The translations under genes were made by a program, and so were the position numbers. Shown piece by piece: positions 55,765 through 64,000 of a stretch of DNA of 64,000 nucleotides (its first letter is position 1; each line of letters opens with the position of its first letter). Under the pieces are notes generated by a model that was given only the letters and a program-made list of their open reading frames with translations, searched no databases and was not told where the DNA came from. The DNA lies in contig CAVUYQ010000002.1 of assembly GCA_963745765.1 (NCBI GenBank), forward strand, positions 1 through 64,000, read 5' to 3'. This DNA is from Ww85 sp963745765. GTDB taxonomy: Bacteria; Desulfobacterota; Desulfobulbia; Desulfobulbales; Desulfocapsaceae.

Positions 55765-56961
55765 ATGAACGTCACACCTGATTTGGAATTTATAAAATAT
55801 CTGAAAGGAGCAGGTGGTGACACGCTGAAAAAATGTTATCAGTGTGCTACCTGTTCCGTGACATGTCCGTTGTCATCCGACGAAAAGCCATTTCCGCGAA
55901 AGGAAATGATCTGGTCACAATGGGGTATGAGGGATAATCTGCTGGCCGACCCTGATATATTTCTCTGCCACCAGTGCGGCGACTGCACCACCTATTGTCC
56001 CCGAGGCGCCAAGCCGGGAGATGTCCTCGGAGCCATCCGGGCATACGCCTACACGGTTTACGGCTGGCCTTCAGGGCTGGCGAAGCTTGCATCTTCAGCC
56101 AAGGGACTGCCGGTGCTTATCGGTATCCCAGCCGTTGTCATCTTTGTTTTCTGGCTGATTTCCGGCGGCATGCATATTCCGGATAAAGAACACTTTGCGA
56201 CCCATGGCTACCAGCAGTTTTTCGGCGTCTGGGACTTTAAATGGTATGCCAAGAATATCTTTTTTATTGTCATGTTCATGGTGCCCTCGCTTGGACTGGC
56301 CATTTTTTCCCTCTATAAGGCACTGACCAGACTGTGGAAACAGATGGTTCTCAATACCGGTGTTAACCCGGCATACCGGCCGTCAGTCCCGCAATTTGTC
56401 AGCGAGTTCCTGTGGCCGTCACTGGTTGAGATTGTCAAGCATAATCGTTTCAGAGAGTGTGGTACCAATAGTAACCGGGTAACAGGGCATCTGCCGCTTA
56501 TGCTGGCTTTTATCGGCCTGTTCATCGTCACCTGCTGGTCGCTGCTGAAAAATGATATTATCGGGCTCTTTCTGCCCTCATGGCATGGACCCATGCTGAT
56601 ATGGGATCCCTTCAAGGTCATGGCCAACGTCTCAGCCATCGCTCTTCTTTTTGGTGTCTTTGTGCTCTGGAACAATCGTACCAAATCCGAGTCCGAGGGA
56701 ACAACCAGCCGGACCTTCTACGATTGGTTTCTGCTTTGGGAAATCGCTGCTGTCGGCATTACCGGTTTCGGATCTGAACTTCTCCGGTGGTTGGGTATGC
56801 CTTCTGTGGGCTATATCGTTTATTTCCTGCATCTTGTTGCCGTTATGATGCTGTTTCTCTATCTGCCCTACACCAAGCTGGCGCATATTGCTTATCGTAC
56901 AACCGCGATGTCCTTTGAAAAGTACCGCGAAAGTGCTTTCTTGAAGCCGGCCGTTGAGTAG
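55765..56961 (+). CDS. qmoC: QmoC, membrane heme b/iron-sulfur subunit of Qmo
   Basis: The protein has about 398 residues (ATG at 55765; one codon earlier is also possible). N-terminal HdrC-like clusters CYQCATCSVTCPL and CHQCGDCTTYCPRG are followed by six membrane helices with several His for heme b. It exchanges electrons with menaquinone in the membrane and connects to QmoAB. AGGAGGG precedes the start. A strong terminator closes the qmo operon. Confidence 0.95.
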   Translation: MNVTPDLEFIKYLKGAGGDTLKKCYQCATCSVTCPLSSDEKPFPRKEMIWSQWGMRDNLLADPDIFLCHQCGDCTTYCPRGAKPGDVLGAIRAYAYTVYGWPSGLAKLASSAKGLPVLIGIPAVVIFVFWLISGGMHIPDKEHFATHGYQQFFGVWDFKWYAKNIFFIVMFMVPSLGLAIFSLYKALTRLWKQMVLNTGVNPAYRPSVPQFVSEFLWPSLVEIVKHNRFRECGTNSNRVTGHLPLMLAFIGLFIVTCWSLLKNDIIGLFLPSWHGPMLIWDPFKVMANVSAIALLFGVFVLWNNRTKSESEGTTSRTFYDWFLLWEIAAVGITGFGSELLRWLGMPSVGYIVYFLHLVAVMMLFLYLPYTKLAHIAYRTTAMSFEKYRESAFLKPAVE

Positions 56962-56999
56962 CAGGAAAATTTCAGCAATCTATTAATTACATTCGTCCT

Positions 57000-57048
57000 G
57001 AGAAGAGGCTGGTCCGGTCTAACCGGACCAGCCTCTTCTCTTTTTTTT
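57000..57048 (+). terminator. Rho-independent terminator after qmoABC
   Basis: A perfect stem of about 19 bp (GAGAAGAGGCTGGTCCGGT and its complement) with a three-base loop is followed by eight T. Confidence 0.96.
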
Positions 57049-57191
57049 AAAAAGAAAGCGCTTTGATGTTTTGGGTGTTAGGGTATTCCCGTCACTTTCC
57101 AATGCCTTTGCCGTACTGAGCGGAATTATTTTTATGGCAAAAAATATATTGCTTTAAAAATAATGAAGAAGTATGGTAGAAGGCTTTGTAA

Positions 57192-57267
57192 GCTGGCGTA
57201 GCTCAATTGGCAGAGCAGCTGATTTGTAATCAGCAGGTTGCGGGTTCAAGTCCCATCGCCAGCTCCA
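57192..57267 (+). tRNA. tRNA-Thr (TGT)
   Basis: 76-base cloverleaf: acceptor GCTGGCG/CGCCAGC, anticodon arm GCTGA-TTTGTAA-TCAGC (anticodon TGT), T-loop GGTTCAAGTCC, encoded CCA. Confidence 0.97.
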
Positions 57268-57334
57268 TCGCGAAAAATACTTTACAAAGTATTGTTTAGA
57301 GTATAAAGGTGTTGGGCCTATTTTTTGGTTCATT

Positions 57335-57419
57335 GGAGGGGTTCCCGAGCGGCCAAAGGGAACAGACTGTAAATCTGTCGGCGGAGCCTTCGGAGGTTCG
57401 AATCCTCCCCCCTCCACCA
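57335..57419 (+). tRNA. tRNA-Tyr (GTA)
   Basis: 85-base class II cloverleaf: acceptor GGAGGGG, anticodon loop CTGTAAA (GTA), variable arm CGGCGGAGCCTTCG, encoded CCA. Confidence 0.97.
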
Positions 57420-57426
57420 GCCTTTA

Positions 57427-57494
57427 GTACCTTCACCAAATTGTTTTTATGGAAAATTTGGTGAAGGTACTTGTCCCTTTTTTTTATGGGACAA
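57427..57494 (+). repeat. REP-like double hairpin in the tRNA cluster (copy 1)
   Basis: GTACCTTCACCAAATT and AATTTGGTGAAGGTAC are perfect 16-bp arms; next comes TTGTCCC...GGGACAA, a second 7-bp hairpin with T8 in its loop. A related sequence occurs at 62870-62940. The T-rich stem could also terminate transcription. Confidence 0.65.
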
Positions 57495-57517
57495 TACACT
57501 GACTAATTGAATGATAA

Positions 57518-57593
57518 GCGGGAATAGCTCAATTGGTAGAGCATCAGCCTTCCAAGCTGAGGGTTGCGAGTTCGAGTCTCGTTTCCCGCTCCA
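57518..57593 (+). tRNA. tRNA-Gly (TCC)
   Basis: 76-base cloverleaf: acceptor GCGGGAA/TTCCCGC, anticodon loop CTTCCAA (TCC), encoded CCA. Confidence 0.97.
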
Positions 57594-57608
57594 AGGGTTG
57601 GTTTTTAC

Positions 57609-57684
<76 letters not shown>

Positions 57685-57743
57685 TGAGCAAGAAGGTACG
57701 CATAATTCCATTTAAAATTATAATGGCCTGAGGAGACAGAAAA

Positions 57744-58934
57744 ATGTCAAAGCAGAAATTTGAAAGGACAAAGCCGCATGTCAACGTAGGAACAATTGGG
57801 CACATTGATCATGGTAAGACGACATTAACGGCCGCAATCACTCGAGTCTTGTCTTTGAAAGGTCAGGCCAAGTTCATTGATTTTGGTGAGATAGACAAGG
57901 CGCCTGAAGAAAAAGAGCGTGGCATTACCATCGCCACTGCCCATGTGGAATACGAGACAACCAAGCGTCACTATGCGCACGTGGACTGTCCGGGTCATGC
58001 CGACTATATAAAGAACATGATCACCGGTGCCGCCCAGATGGACGGAGCGATCCTGGTGGTAGCGGCGACGGACGGAGCAATGCCGCAGACCCGGGAGCAT
58101 ATTCTTCTTGCCCGTCAGGTAGGTGTGCCTGCGATGGTGGTGTTTCTGAACAAATGCGACATGGTTGACGACGAAGAGTTGATCGAGCTTGTCGAGCTGG
58201 AACTGCGAGAGCTTCTGGACAAGTATGAATTTCCTGGAGACGATATTCCTTTTGTGAAGGGTTCAGCGCTTCTGGCGCTTGAGAACCCGGAAGACGAGGG
58301 TCATACGAAGTGTATCTGGGAGTTGATGGAAGCGGTAGATGATTATATACCTGAGCCGGAGCGTGATATCGCGAAGCCGTTTTTGATGCCGGTGGAGGAT
58401 GTATTTTCCATTTCGGGTCGTGGTACGGTAGCGACGGGTCGAGTGGAGCGTGGCGTCATCAAGGTAGGCGAAGAGGTAGAGATCGTCGGAATCCGCAAGA
58501 CGGTGAAGACGGTAGTGACGGGAGTTGAGATGTTCCGCAAGCTGCTGGACCAGGGTCAGGCGGGGGATAACATCGGCGCACTGCTTCGGGGCGTGAAACG
58601 TGAAGAGGTCGAGCGTGGTCAGGTTCTGGCCAAGCCGGGTTCGATTACGCCGCATACGAAGTTCAAGGCAGAGTGTTATATTCTGAGCAAGGATGAAGGT
58701 GGTCGTCATACGCCGTTTTTCAACGGCTATCGTCCGCAGTTTTACTTCCGCACAACGGATGTAACGGGAGTGGTAACACTCCATGAAGGAGTTGAGATGG
58801 TAATGCCCGGCGACAATGTATCGGTAGACGCCGAGCTTATCACCCCGATAGCGATGGACGTTGGACTGCGCTTTGCGATTCGTGAGGGCGGGCGTACCGT
58901 CGGAGCAGGCGTTATCAGCGAAATAGTTGCCTAA
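57744..58934 (+). CDS. tuf: Elongation factor Tu
   Basis: The protein has 396 residues. G1 GHIDHGKTT, G2 RGITIATAHVEYET, G3 DCPGHADYIKNM, G4 NKCDMVDD and G5 SALLALEN are all present, with domains 2 and 3 complete (VGEEVEIVGIR, GGRHTPFFNGYRPQFYFRT). It delivers aminoacyl-tRNA to the ribosome. GAGGAGAC precedes the ATG; a clear terminator follows. Confidence 0.98.
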   Translation: MSKQKFERTKPHVNVGTIGHIDHGKTTLTAAITRVLSLKGQAKFIDFGEIDKAPEEKERGITIATAHVEYETTKRHYAHVDCPGHADYIKNMITGAAQMDGAILVVAATDGAMPQTREHILLARQVGVPAMVVFLNKCDMVDDEELIELVELELRELLDKYEFPGDDIPFVKGSALLALENPEDEGHTKCIWELMEAVDDYIPEPERDIAKPFLMPVEDVFSISGRGTVATGRVERGVIKVGEEVEIVGIRKTVKTVVTGVEMFRKLLDQGQAGDNIGALLRGVKREEVERGQVLAKPGSITPHTKFKAECYILSKDEGGRHTPFFNGYRPQFYFRTTDVTGVVTLHEGVEMVMPGDNVSVDAELITPIAMDVGLRFAIREGGRTVGAGVISEIVA

Positions 58935-58951
58935 GATTCTGTTAAACAGGG

Positions 58952-58989
58952 AGATAACCCTGCTCCGTAAAGGAGCAGGGTTATCTTTT
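58952..58989 (+). terminator. Rho-independent terminator after tuf
   Basis: GATAACCCTGCTCC pairs perfectly with GGAGCAGGGTTATC (14 bp, 5-base loop), then TTTT. Confidence 0.93.
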
Positions 58990-59009
58990 CTGTATTAAGG
59001 TTAGTTGCC

Positions 59010-59159
59010 ATGAGAGATATAATCATCCTTGCATGTGGTACTTGCAAGCGTCGTAATTATACGACGACGAAAAATAAAAAGAATACACCAGGCAAGCTCG
59101 AGTTCAGCAAGTATTGTTCTTTTTGTCGTGTTCACACACCCCACAAAGAGACCAAGTAA
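59010..59159 (+). CDS. rpmG: 50S ribosomal protein L33
   Basis: The 49-residue protein reads MRDIIILACGTCKRRNYTTT and ends FSKYCSFCRVHTPHKETK, with the four zinc cysteines (CGTC, CSFC) of the C+ form of L33. AAGG precedes the ATG by 9 bases. It lies between tuf and tRNA-Trp, the classical position upstream of secE-nusG. Confidence 0.95.
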   Translation: MRDIIILACGTCKRRNYTTTKNKKNTPGKLEFSKYCSFCRVHTPHKETK

Positions 59160-59175
59160 TTGTTGATGGTTGGGC

Positions 59176-59252
59176 AGGCCAGTAGCTCTAATTGGTAGAG
59201 CATCGGACTCCAAATCCGAGGGCTGGGGGTTCGAGTCCCTCCTGGCCTGCCA
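59176..59252 (+). tRNA. tRNA-Trp (CCA)
   Basis: 77-base cloverleaf: acceptor AGGCCAG/CTGGCCT, anticodon loop CTCCAAA (CCA), encoded CCA end. It occupies its usual place before secE. Confidence 0.97.
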
Positions 59253-59291
59253 TTTTTGACGTACGGGCAATAAAATAGAAACGGTGTAGCG

Positions 59292-59540
59292 ATGGCTGGT
59301 AAAGGAAAAGAAAAAAAGAGCGTGGCAGAAGTCAAATCAGCGCCTTCGCCCTTCTCGCCCAGGGAAATCAAAAAATTTGTCGGTGAGGTGCAGTCGGAAT
59401 TTTCCAAGATTGCCTGGCCGGATAAAAAAATCACTTTTGGGCTGACCGGGATGGTTGCCTTGCTGGCCATTGTTTTATCCGTCTATCTCGGCACCGTTGA
59501 TGTTATCCTGGGTAAACTGATTTCGGCAATTTTGCATTGA
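59292..59540 (+). CDS. secE: Preprotein translocase subunit SecE
   Basis: The protein has 82 residues. After a basic N-terminus, EIKKFVGEVQSEFSKIAWPDKK is the SecE amphipathic helix signature, followed by one membrane helix (GMVALLAIVLSVYLGTVDVI). It clamps SecY in the Sec translocon. Lies 99 bases before nusG. Confidence 0.95.
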   Translation: MAGKGKEKKSVAEVKSAPSPFSPREIKKFVGEVQSEFSKIAWPDKKITFGLTGMVALLAIVLSVYLGTVDVILGKLISAILH

Positions 59541-59639
59541 TTCCTTTTCCAGGAGAAATAGCAAGGATTACGAAACGTAAGGGACTTTCGTTTAGCAATT
59601 CCGACCTTTTCCTGTCCCCAAAAGAAAGACGGTAGATAA

Positions 59640-60173
59640 ATGGCTAGACAATGGTACATACTGCAGGTTCACTCAGGATATGAGGAAAAAGTAAAGGCCA
59701 CGCTCCAGGACCGTATTGCTAAAGAGGGACTTGAGGAGCTTTTTGGTGAAATCCTCGTTCCTACCGAACAGGTCGTGGAAATGATCAAGGGGACACGTAA
59801 AACGTCGTCAAGGCGTTTTTTCCCCGGTTATATGCTGGTCAGTATGGAGCTTAATGACACAACCTGGCATATCGTACATCAGGATATGCCGAGGGTTGTC
59901 GGTTTTGTCGGCGATGATCTGGACCCTGTTCCTCTATCGGATGAAGACGCCGGCAAGATTATCGGCAGAATCCAGGATGGATCCGAGCGGCCGCGGCCAA
60001 AAGTAGTCTTCGATATTGGCGAGGTTGTACGTGTTACTGACGGACCGTTTGCCAATTTCCAGGGTGTTGTTGATGAAGTTTTCCCAGAGAAAGGTCGTGT
60101 GCGGGTAATGGTTTCTATTTTCGGTAGAGAAACTCCCGTTGAACTTGAATTTGTTCAAGTATCGAATACTTGA
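59640..60173 (+). CDS. nusG: Transcription elongation factor NusG
   Basis: The protein has 177 residues: NGN domain with WYILQVHSGYEEKVKATLQ and FFPGYMLVSMELNDTTWHIV, and C-terminal KOW domain with GEVVRVTDGPFANFQGVVDEV. It tethers RNA polymerase to Rho or the ribosome. Confidence 0.97.
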   Translation: MARQWYILQVHSGYEEKVKATLQDRIAKEGLEELFGEILVPTEQVVEMIKGTRKTSSRRFFPGYMLVSMELNDTTWHIVHQDMPRVVGFVGDDLDPVPLSDEDAGKIIGRIQDGSERPRPKVVFDIGEVVRVTDGPFANFQGVVDEVFPEKGRVRVMVSIFGRETPVELEFVQVSNT

Positions 60174-60241
60174 TTTTAAAACAAAGAGAACCTTGCGGAA
60201 GCTTATTCCTGTGAGGATATCACTATTGTTGGAGTAGAAAA

Positions 60242-60667
60242 ATGGCCAAGAAGATAACGGCATACATCAAGCTTCAGATTCCGGCCGGAAAGGCCAACCC
60301 CTCGCCTCCTGTTGGACCTGCCCTTGGACAGCACGGGGTGAACATCATGGAGTTCTGTAAAGCTTTTAACGCCAAAACACAATCGGTAGGTGATACCATC
60401 ATACCGGTTGTTATCACGGTGTATCAGGACCGCTCTTTCACCTTCATTACCAAGACGCCGCCCGCTTCTGTTCTGCTGCTGAAGGCGGCAAACGTGGCAA
60501 AGGGTTCCGGTAATCCGAAAACCGAGCGTGTGGCTGAAATCAGCAGGGATAAAATCAGGGAAATCGCTGAAATAAAAATGCCGGACCTGAATGCTTACGA
60601 CGTTGAAAGTGCGATGCGCATCATCGAGGGTTCTGCCAGGAGTGCGGGACTCACTGTTATAGATTGA
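60242..60667 (+). CDS. rplK: 50S ribosomal protein L11
   Basis: The protein has 141 residues with KITAYIKLQIPAGKANPSPP and GPALGQHGVNIMEFCKAFN, and SARSAGLTV at the end. It binds 23S rRNA at the GTPase centre. Followed by rplA. Confidence 0.97.
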   Translation: MAKKITAYIKLQIPAGKANPSPPVGPALGQHGVNIMEFCKAFNAKTQSVGDTIIPVVITVYQDRSFTFITKTPPASVLLLKAANVAKGSGNPKTERVAEISRDKIREIAEIKMPDLNAYDVESAMRIIEGSARSAGLTVID

Positions 60668-60739
60668 TGTAATGTTTTAATTTTACTACGTGCCTCTGTC
60701 TCGTCGCAGGCTACGGGATATGCGCAGTAGGAGGCTGAC

Positions 60740-61444
60740 ATGCCGAAACACGGGAAAAATTACAGGAATAAAATCAAGGACATTGACAGAACGCAGGTGG
60801 TAACCATCGATGAGGCCATCAAGAATGTCCTTGCCTCATCCTACGCGAAGTTTGATGAATCAGTCGATGTTGCGGTAAAGCTTGGCGTAGACCCGCGTCA
60901 TGCCGACCAGATGGTTCGGTCTTCCGTTGTCCTGCCGCATGGGACAGGAAAAGTTACACGAGTGCTTGTTTTTGCCAAGGGGGACAAAGAAGCTGAGGCG
61001 AAAGAGGCGGGGGCGGACTATGTCGGCTCAGACGATCTGGTTGAAAAGATTCAGGGCGGCTGGCTGGAGTTTGATAAAACCGTGGCCACTCCGGACATGA
61101 TGGGTACCGTTGGAAAAATCGGACGGATTCTTGGTCCGCGCAACCTGATGCCTAATGCCAAACTTGGTACGGTAACTTTTGATGTCGGTAATGTCATAAG
61201 GGATATTAAAGGCGGCAAGGTGGATTTTCGGGTGGATAAAGCCGGAATTGTTCATGCCGGTATCGGTAAAGTATCTTTCGGGCAGGATAAGATTTACGAG
61301 AACGCACTTGCTTTCATTGAACGCCTCATTGCCTTGAAGCCTTCGACCAGCAAGGGCATTTATTTGCGATCCATAGGGATATCATCAACCATGGGTCCCG
61401 GATTCAAGGTCGACACCCTGGATGTTCGGGTCCGTGTAAAATAA
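60740..61444 (+). CDS. rplA: 50S ribosomal protein L1
   Basis: The protein has 234 residues: GVDPRHADQMVRSSVVLPHG, VGKIGRILGPRNLMPNAKLG and the KVDFRVDKAGIVHAGIGKVSF block identify it. L1 forms the ribosomal stalk and represses its own L11-L1 mRNA in many bacteria. AGGAGG is close upstream. Confidence 0.97.
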   Translation: MPKHGKNYRNKIKDIDRTQVVTIDEAIKNVLASSYAKFDESVDVAVKLGVDPRHADQMVRSSVVLPHGTGKVTRVLVFAKGDKEAEAKEAGADYVGSDDLVEKIQGGWLEFDKTVATPDMMGTVGKIGRILGPRNLMPNAKLGTVTFDVGNVIRDIKGGKVDFRVDKAGIVHAGIGKVSFGQDKIYENALAFIERLIALKPSTSKGIYLRSIGISSTMGPGFKVDTLDVRVRVK

Positions 61445-61656
61445 GAGTACGGGTGTTTTGCAGGAGTAAGAACGCACGGCCTCGGCAGTGCGTTTGATCA
61501 GTCGAAGACAGCAGGTACGTTTGTTTAATCGGTAATACCGACCTGCCGAGACCAATAGAAGGATGGAGCCTGGATTCAGGCAATAAGTGATAAACCCATC
61601 GTTTGGGTAGCTGCTGTTTCGAAAACCGTTTAATTTTAAAGTGGTAGGAGGGTAAT
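61445..61656 (+). promoter_or_regulatory. Probable L10-type mRNA leader upstream of rplJ
   Basis: The 212-base gap before rplJ contains long-range complements CTCGGCAG (61481-61488) and CTGCCGAG (61543-61550) enclosing secondary stems. Position and structure agree with the leader that L10-L12 binds to control rplJL translation. The specific consensus was not verified. Confidence 0.55.
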
Positions 61657-62178
61657 TTGAATCGTGATGATAAAGCAGCAATAGTCGACGAATTGAACTC
61701 GATGTTCAGTCGTGCGAAGTTTTCTGTCGTTGCAGACTATTGTGGTTTAAAAGTCTCGGACCTTGAGAAGATCCGCAAAGATCTCCGTGATTGCAAGTCT
61801 GAGATTCGCATTGCCAAAAATACTCTTCTGAAAAGAGCAGTTGCCGACACGTCCTGTGAGTCCCTCGCAGATGATTTTACAGGGACAACAGCCATAGTTA
61901 TGGCCTATGACGATCCGGTAGCCCCGGCCAAAATTCTGGCCAAGAGTGCTGAAGCCTTCGGGAAATTCGAATTGCGCTCAGCTGTTCTGGAGGGAGAGAA
62001 AATCACTGTGGACAATATTATCGCCTTGTCCAAGCTGCCGTCCAGGGAGATTTTGCTTGGACAGCTGCTGTCTGTGATGAATGGCGTGCCCACAGCTCTT
62101 GTTCGTGTGCTCTCGGGAGTACCTCGAACATTTCTGTTTGGTCTGCAGGCTATCAAGGATCAAAAGGAGCAGGCATAG
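61657..62178 (+). CDS. rplJ: 50S ribosomal protein L10
   Basis: The protein has 173 residues and starts at a TTG behind TAGGAGG: NRDDKAAIVDELNSMFSRA matches the L10 N-terminus, so the unusual start codon is favoured. FSVVADYCGLKVSDLEKIRK, and a helical C-terminus that binds L7/L12. The TTG start may keep translation low and controllable. Confidence 0.95.
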   Translation: MNRDDKAAIVDELNSMFSRAKFSVVADYCGLKVSDLEKIRKDLRDCKSEIRIAKNTLLKRAVADTSCESLADDFTGTTAIVMAYDDPVAPAKILAKSAEAFGKFELRSAVLEGEKITVDNIIALSKLPSREILLGQLLSVMNGVPTALVRVLSGVPRTFLFGLQAIKDQKEQA

Positions 62179-62240
62179 CGCTTTTACGTGGTTGTGCTTG
62201 AAACCTTTTCTTTAACAACAAGATAAAAGAGGAAAAAGAA

Positions 62241-62624
62241 ATGGCTGTTACAAAGGACGATGTAATTGAATTTATCGCTAATATGAGTGTTCTCGAGCTT
62301 TCACAGATGATAAAAGAGCTTGAAGAAAAATTTGGTGTTTCCGCCGCTGCCCCGGTTGCTGTTGCTGCTGCCGGACCTGCCGGAGATGCTGGTGCTGCAG
62401 TTGCTGAGGAACAGACTGAGTTTGATGTTATTCTGGCGGGTGTCGGTGATCAGAAAATCAAGGTAATCAAGGAAGTTCGTGCGATCACCAGCCTTGGTCT
62501 GAAAGAAGCAAAAGAACTCGTTGAAGGTGCACCCCAGCCGCTCAAGGAAGGCGTCACCAAGGATGAAGCCGCAGAAATCAAGGCGAAGATCGAAGCAGTT
62601 GGTGGCTCGGTCGAAATTAAGTAA
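62241..62624 (+). CDS. rplL: 50S ribosomal protein L7/L12
   Basis: The protein has 127 residues: N-terminal dimer domain (VLELSQMIKELEEKFGVSAA), an Ala/Gly hinge, and the factor-binding domain (KIKVIKEVRAITSLGLKEAK, LVEGAPQPLKEG). It recruits GTPase factors to the ribosome. Confidence 0.98.
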   Translation: MAVTKDDVIEFIANMSVLELSQMIKELEEKFGVSAAAPVAVAAAGPAGDAGAAVAEEQTEFDVILAGVGDQKIKVIKEVRAITSLGLKEAKELVEGAPQPLKEGVTKDEAAEIKAKIEAVGGSVEIK

Positions 62625-62666
62625 CCGTTTCAAATACCAGGCGTCGGTCTATGCGACGTTGTTTTG

Positions 62667-62712
62667 AACAAGACGCGCCGCGCACTTTGATGCGCGGCGT
62701 GTCTTGTTTCAG
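62667..62712 (+). terminator. Attenuator-like hairpin after rplL
   Basis: AACAAGACGCGCCGCGCA pairs with TGCGCGGCGTGTCTTGTT (17 of 18) around a 6-base loop, with a short T-tail. In this position it may partly terminate, separating ribosomal-protein from rpoBC expression. Confidence 0.75.
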
Positions 62713-62869
62713 GCAATTCATTTTTGTTGATAAATATATTATATAATAACAGTATGTTAACGAAAACGCCTTTGTCTGCGTTAAAACTGGATGGACAATT
62801 GACGGAGGAGGCGACGATGCTTACTAGTAGTCTGTTCATTTCAGATTTGTGCCGGTTTTCTCATGAGTG

Positions 62870-62940
62870 CCAGTACCTTTTTCTCATTTGCTTTTACGAA
62901 GAAATCTGGTGAAGGCATTTGTCCCTTTTACAGGGGGTAG
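62870..62940 (+). repeat. REP-like sequence (copy 2)
   Basis: AGTACCTT...TGGTGAAGG...TTGTCCCTTTT follows copy 1 at 57427 closely in order and spacing, but its inverted arms have diverged. Confidence 0.5.
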
Positions 62941-63089
62941 TATTAACCATATCCTTCGAATGCAGCATAAAAACATTGTCTCCTACAGTTCCTTTTATAG
63001 ATTGATATAGGTTTTTACGGGATCGTGCAGAAACCCCTCTGCTCATTATTTTTGCTAAGTCAGTGTCTTTAGACAACTTGAGGACAATT

Positions 63090-64000
63090 ATGGAAAGAGT
63101 CAGAAAGCAATTTGCCAGCGTATCCAGCATCCTTGAACCACCCCACCTGATCTCAATGCAGCGTGCGTCATACGAGGACTTCCTGCAGATTAACCGGGCG
63201 CCTGATGAGCGTGAAGATATAGGTCTACAGGCTATCCTGAAAGAAATTTTCCCGATCAAGGATTTTAACGGTGTCTGTTCTCTGGAATTTGTCCGTTATC
63301 AGTTTGGAGAACCGAAATATACGGTACAGGAGTGTCAGCAGCGCGGTATGACCTATGAAGTACCGTTGAAAATTGTGGTTCGCTTGATAACCTTTGACGT
63401 AGACGCCGAGACGGGTGTGCAGTCCATCCGGGATATCAAGGAACAGGAGGTTTTCTTTGGCTCTTTGCCGCTGATGACCGCAGACGGTGTTTACGTGATA
63501 AACGGGACTGAACGGGTTATCGTCTCCCAGTTGCAAAGATCTCCGGGTCTTTTTTACACCCACGATCAGGGTAAAAGCCATGCGAGCGGGAAACTGCTGT
63601 ATTCTGCCCGAATCATTCCGGTTCGAGGCTCCTGGATTGATCTTGAATTTGATATTAAAGATATTCTGCATGTCCGGATTGATCGGCGTCGGAAGTTTCC
63701 GGTAACCTCTCTGCTTAAAGCTCTCGGTTATAACGGCGCAGAGCTTCTGGAAATGTTCTACCCGGTCAATAAAATCAGGAAGGTCAAGAATAAGTATTTC
63801 GTCGATTTCAAAGAAGAAACCGCACTTGGCTCGCGCCTTGAATTTGACCTGGTCGACCCGGCTGATGGCAGTGTGATCAGCAAAAAAGGGAGAAAAATTT
63901 CAAAGGCACTCTGCAAGAGGATTTCTGAGGCAGGCATTGAGCATTTGCAGATTTCTGCTGAGGCGCTGGTTGGCAAGGTTATTTCCCATGACATTGCTGA
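63090..64000 (+). CDS. rpoB: RNA polymerase beta subunit (partial, cut by window edge)
   Basis: The ATG at 63090 follows GAGGA and opens a frame that runs to the right edge (about 303 residues of the usual ~1,350). It reads MERVRKQFASVSSILEPPHL, then FFGSLPLMTADGVYVINGTERVIVSQL and SPGLFYTHDQGKS, the conserved beta-subunit N-terminal blocks. Confidence 0.97.
   Translation, partial: MERVRKQFASVSSILEPPHLISMQRASYEDFLQINRAPDEREDIGLQAILKEIFPIKDFNGVCSLEFVRYQFGEPKYTVQECQQRGMTYEVPLKIVVRLITFDVDAETGVQSIRDIKEQEVFFGSLPLMTADGVYVINGTERVIVSQLQRSPGLFYTHDQGKSHASGKLLYSARIIPVRGSWIDLEFDIKDILHVRIDRRRKFPVTSLLKALGYNGAELLEMFYPVNKIRKVKNKYFVDFKEETALGSRLEFDLVDPADGSVISKKGRKISKALCKRISEAGIEHLQISAEALVGKVISHDIA

Larger units (their letters stand above)
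62625..63089. other. Intergenic region between rplL and rpoB
   Basis: The 465-base gap contains the rplL attenuator hairpin and a REP-like sequence (62870-62940), listed separately. No gene is supported; a 62-codon frame at 62724 has no ribosome binding site. Confidence 0.5.

Overview
The window comes from a sulfate-reducing (or sulfur-disproportionating) Desulfobacterota bacterium, most likely in the Desulfobulbales. The main evidence is the complete dissimilatory sulfur block aprB-aprA and qmoA-qmoB-qmoC at 49.4-57.0 kb, together with a TAXI-type TRAP transporter, a GTP-type PEP carboxykinase and a chromosomal housekeeping backbone. The genus is inferred from gene content and protein resemblance only.

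Layout. 0-7 kb: the end of an OmpR-type response regulator, then an RpiR/SIS regulator with an AfuABC-like ABC importer and a HAD phosphatase. 7.4-11.6 kb: surface functions, namely a repeat-rich autotransporter split by a one-base frameshift at a T-run and a small SH3 protein with 57-bp tandem repeats, followed by an ISL3 transposase remnant and tRNA-Ala. 12.7-18.3 kb: the elongasome operon mreB-mreC-mreD-mrdA-rodA (mreB carries a one-base frameshift), convergent with hemH. 19.7-23.5 kb: an HPF/cold-shock fusion and an opposing two-gene unit of an ATP-grasp ligase and a KamA-like radical SAM aminomutase, the least understood enzymatic pair here. 24-31 kb: TAXI TRAP transporter, UspA and polA. 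31-39.4 kb: gltA, a zinc-ribbon protein, hflK-hflC, a rhomboid protease bracketed by two copies of a repeat, and pckG. 39.8-46.8 kb: tRNA-Leu, ribF, a TPR/HEAT/TPR trio, ribE, ribBA, ribH and nusB. 47-49 kb: ftsK. 49.4-57 kb: apr and qmo. 57.2-64 kb: four tRNAs, tuf, rpmG, tRNA-Trp, secE, nusG, rplK, rplA, rplJ, rplL and the start of rpoB, the classical translation/transcription cluster.

How the genes work together. AprAB reduces APS to sulfite and QmoABC links it to the quinone pool. HflKC, rhomboid, FtsK and the Mre/Rod proteins serve the envelope and division. GltA and PckG are central carbon enzymes. RibF, RibE, RibBA and RibH supply the flavins that Apr and Qmo need.

The most unusual items are (1) a family of about 130-150 bp elements (three copies) with a shared core and different but self-complementary ends, two of which bracket the rhomboid gene; (2) the autotransporter frameshift, located exactly on a U UUU UUA slippery heptamer; and (3) the ATP-grasp/KamA-like pair. 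The mreB frameshift suggests that indel errors are possible in this sequence, which tempers the second point.
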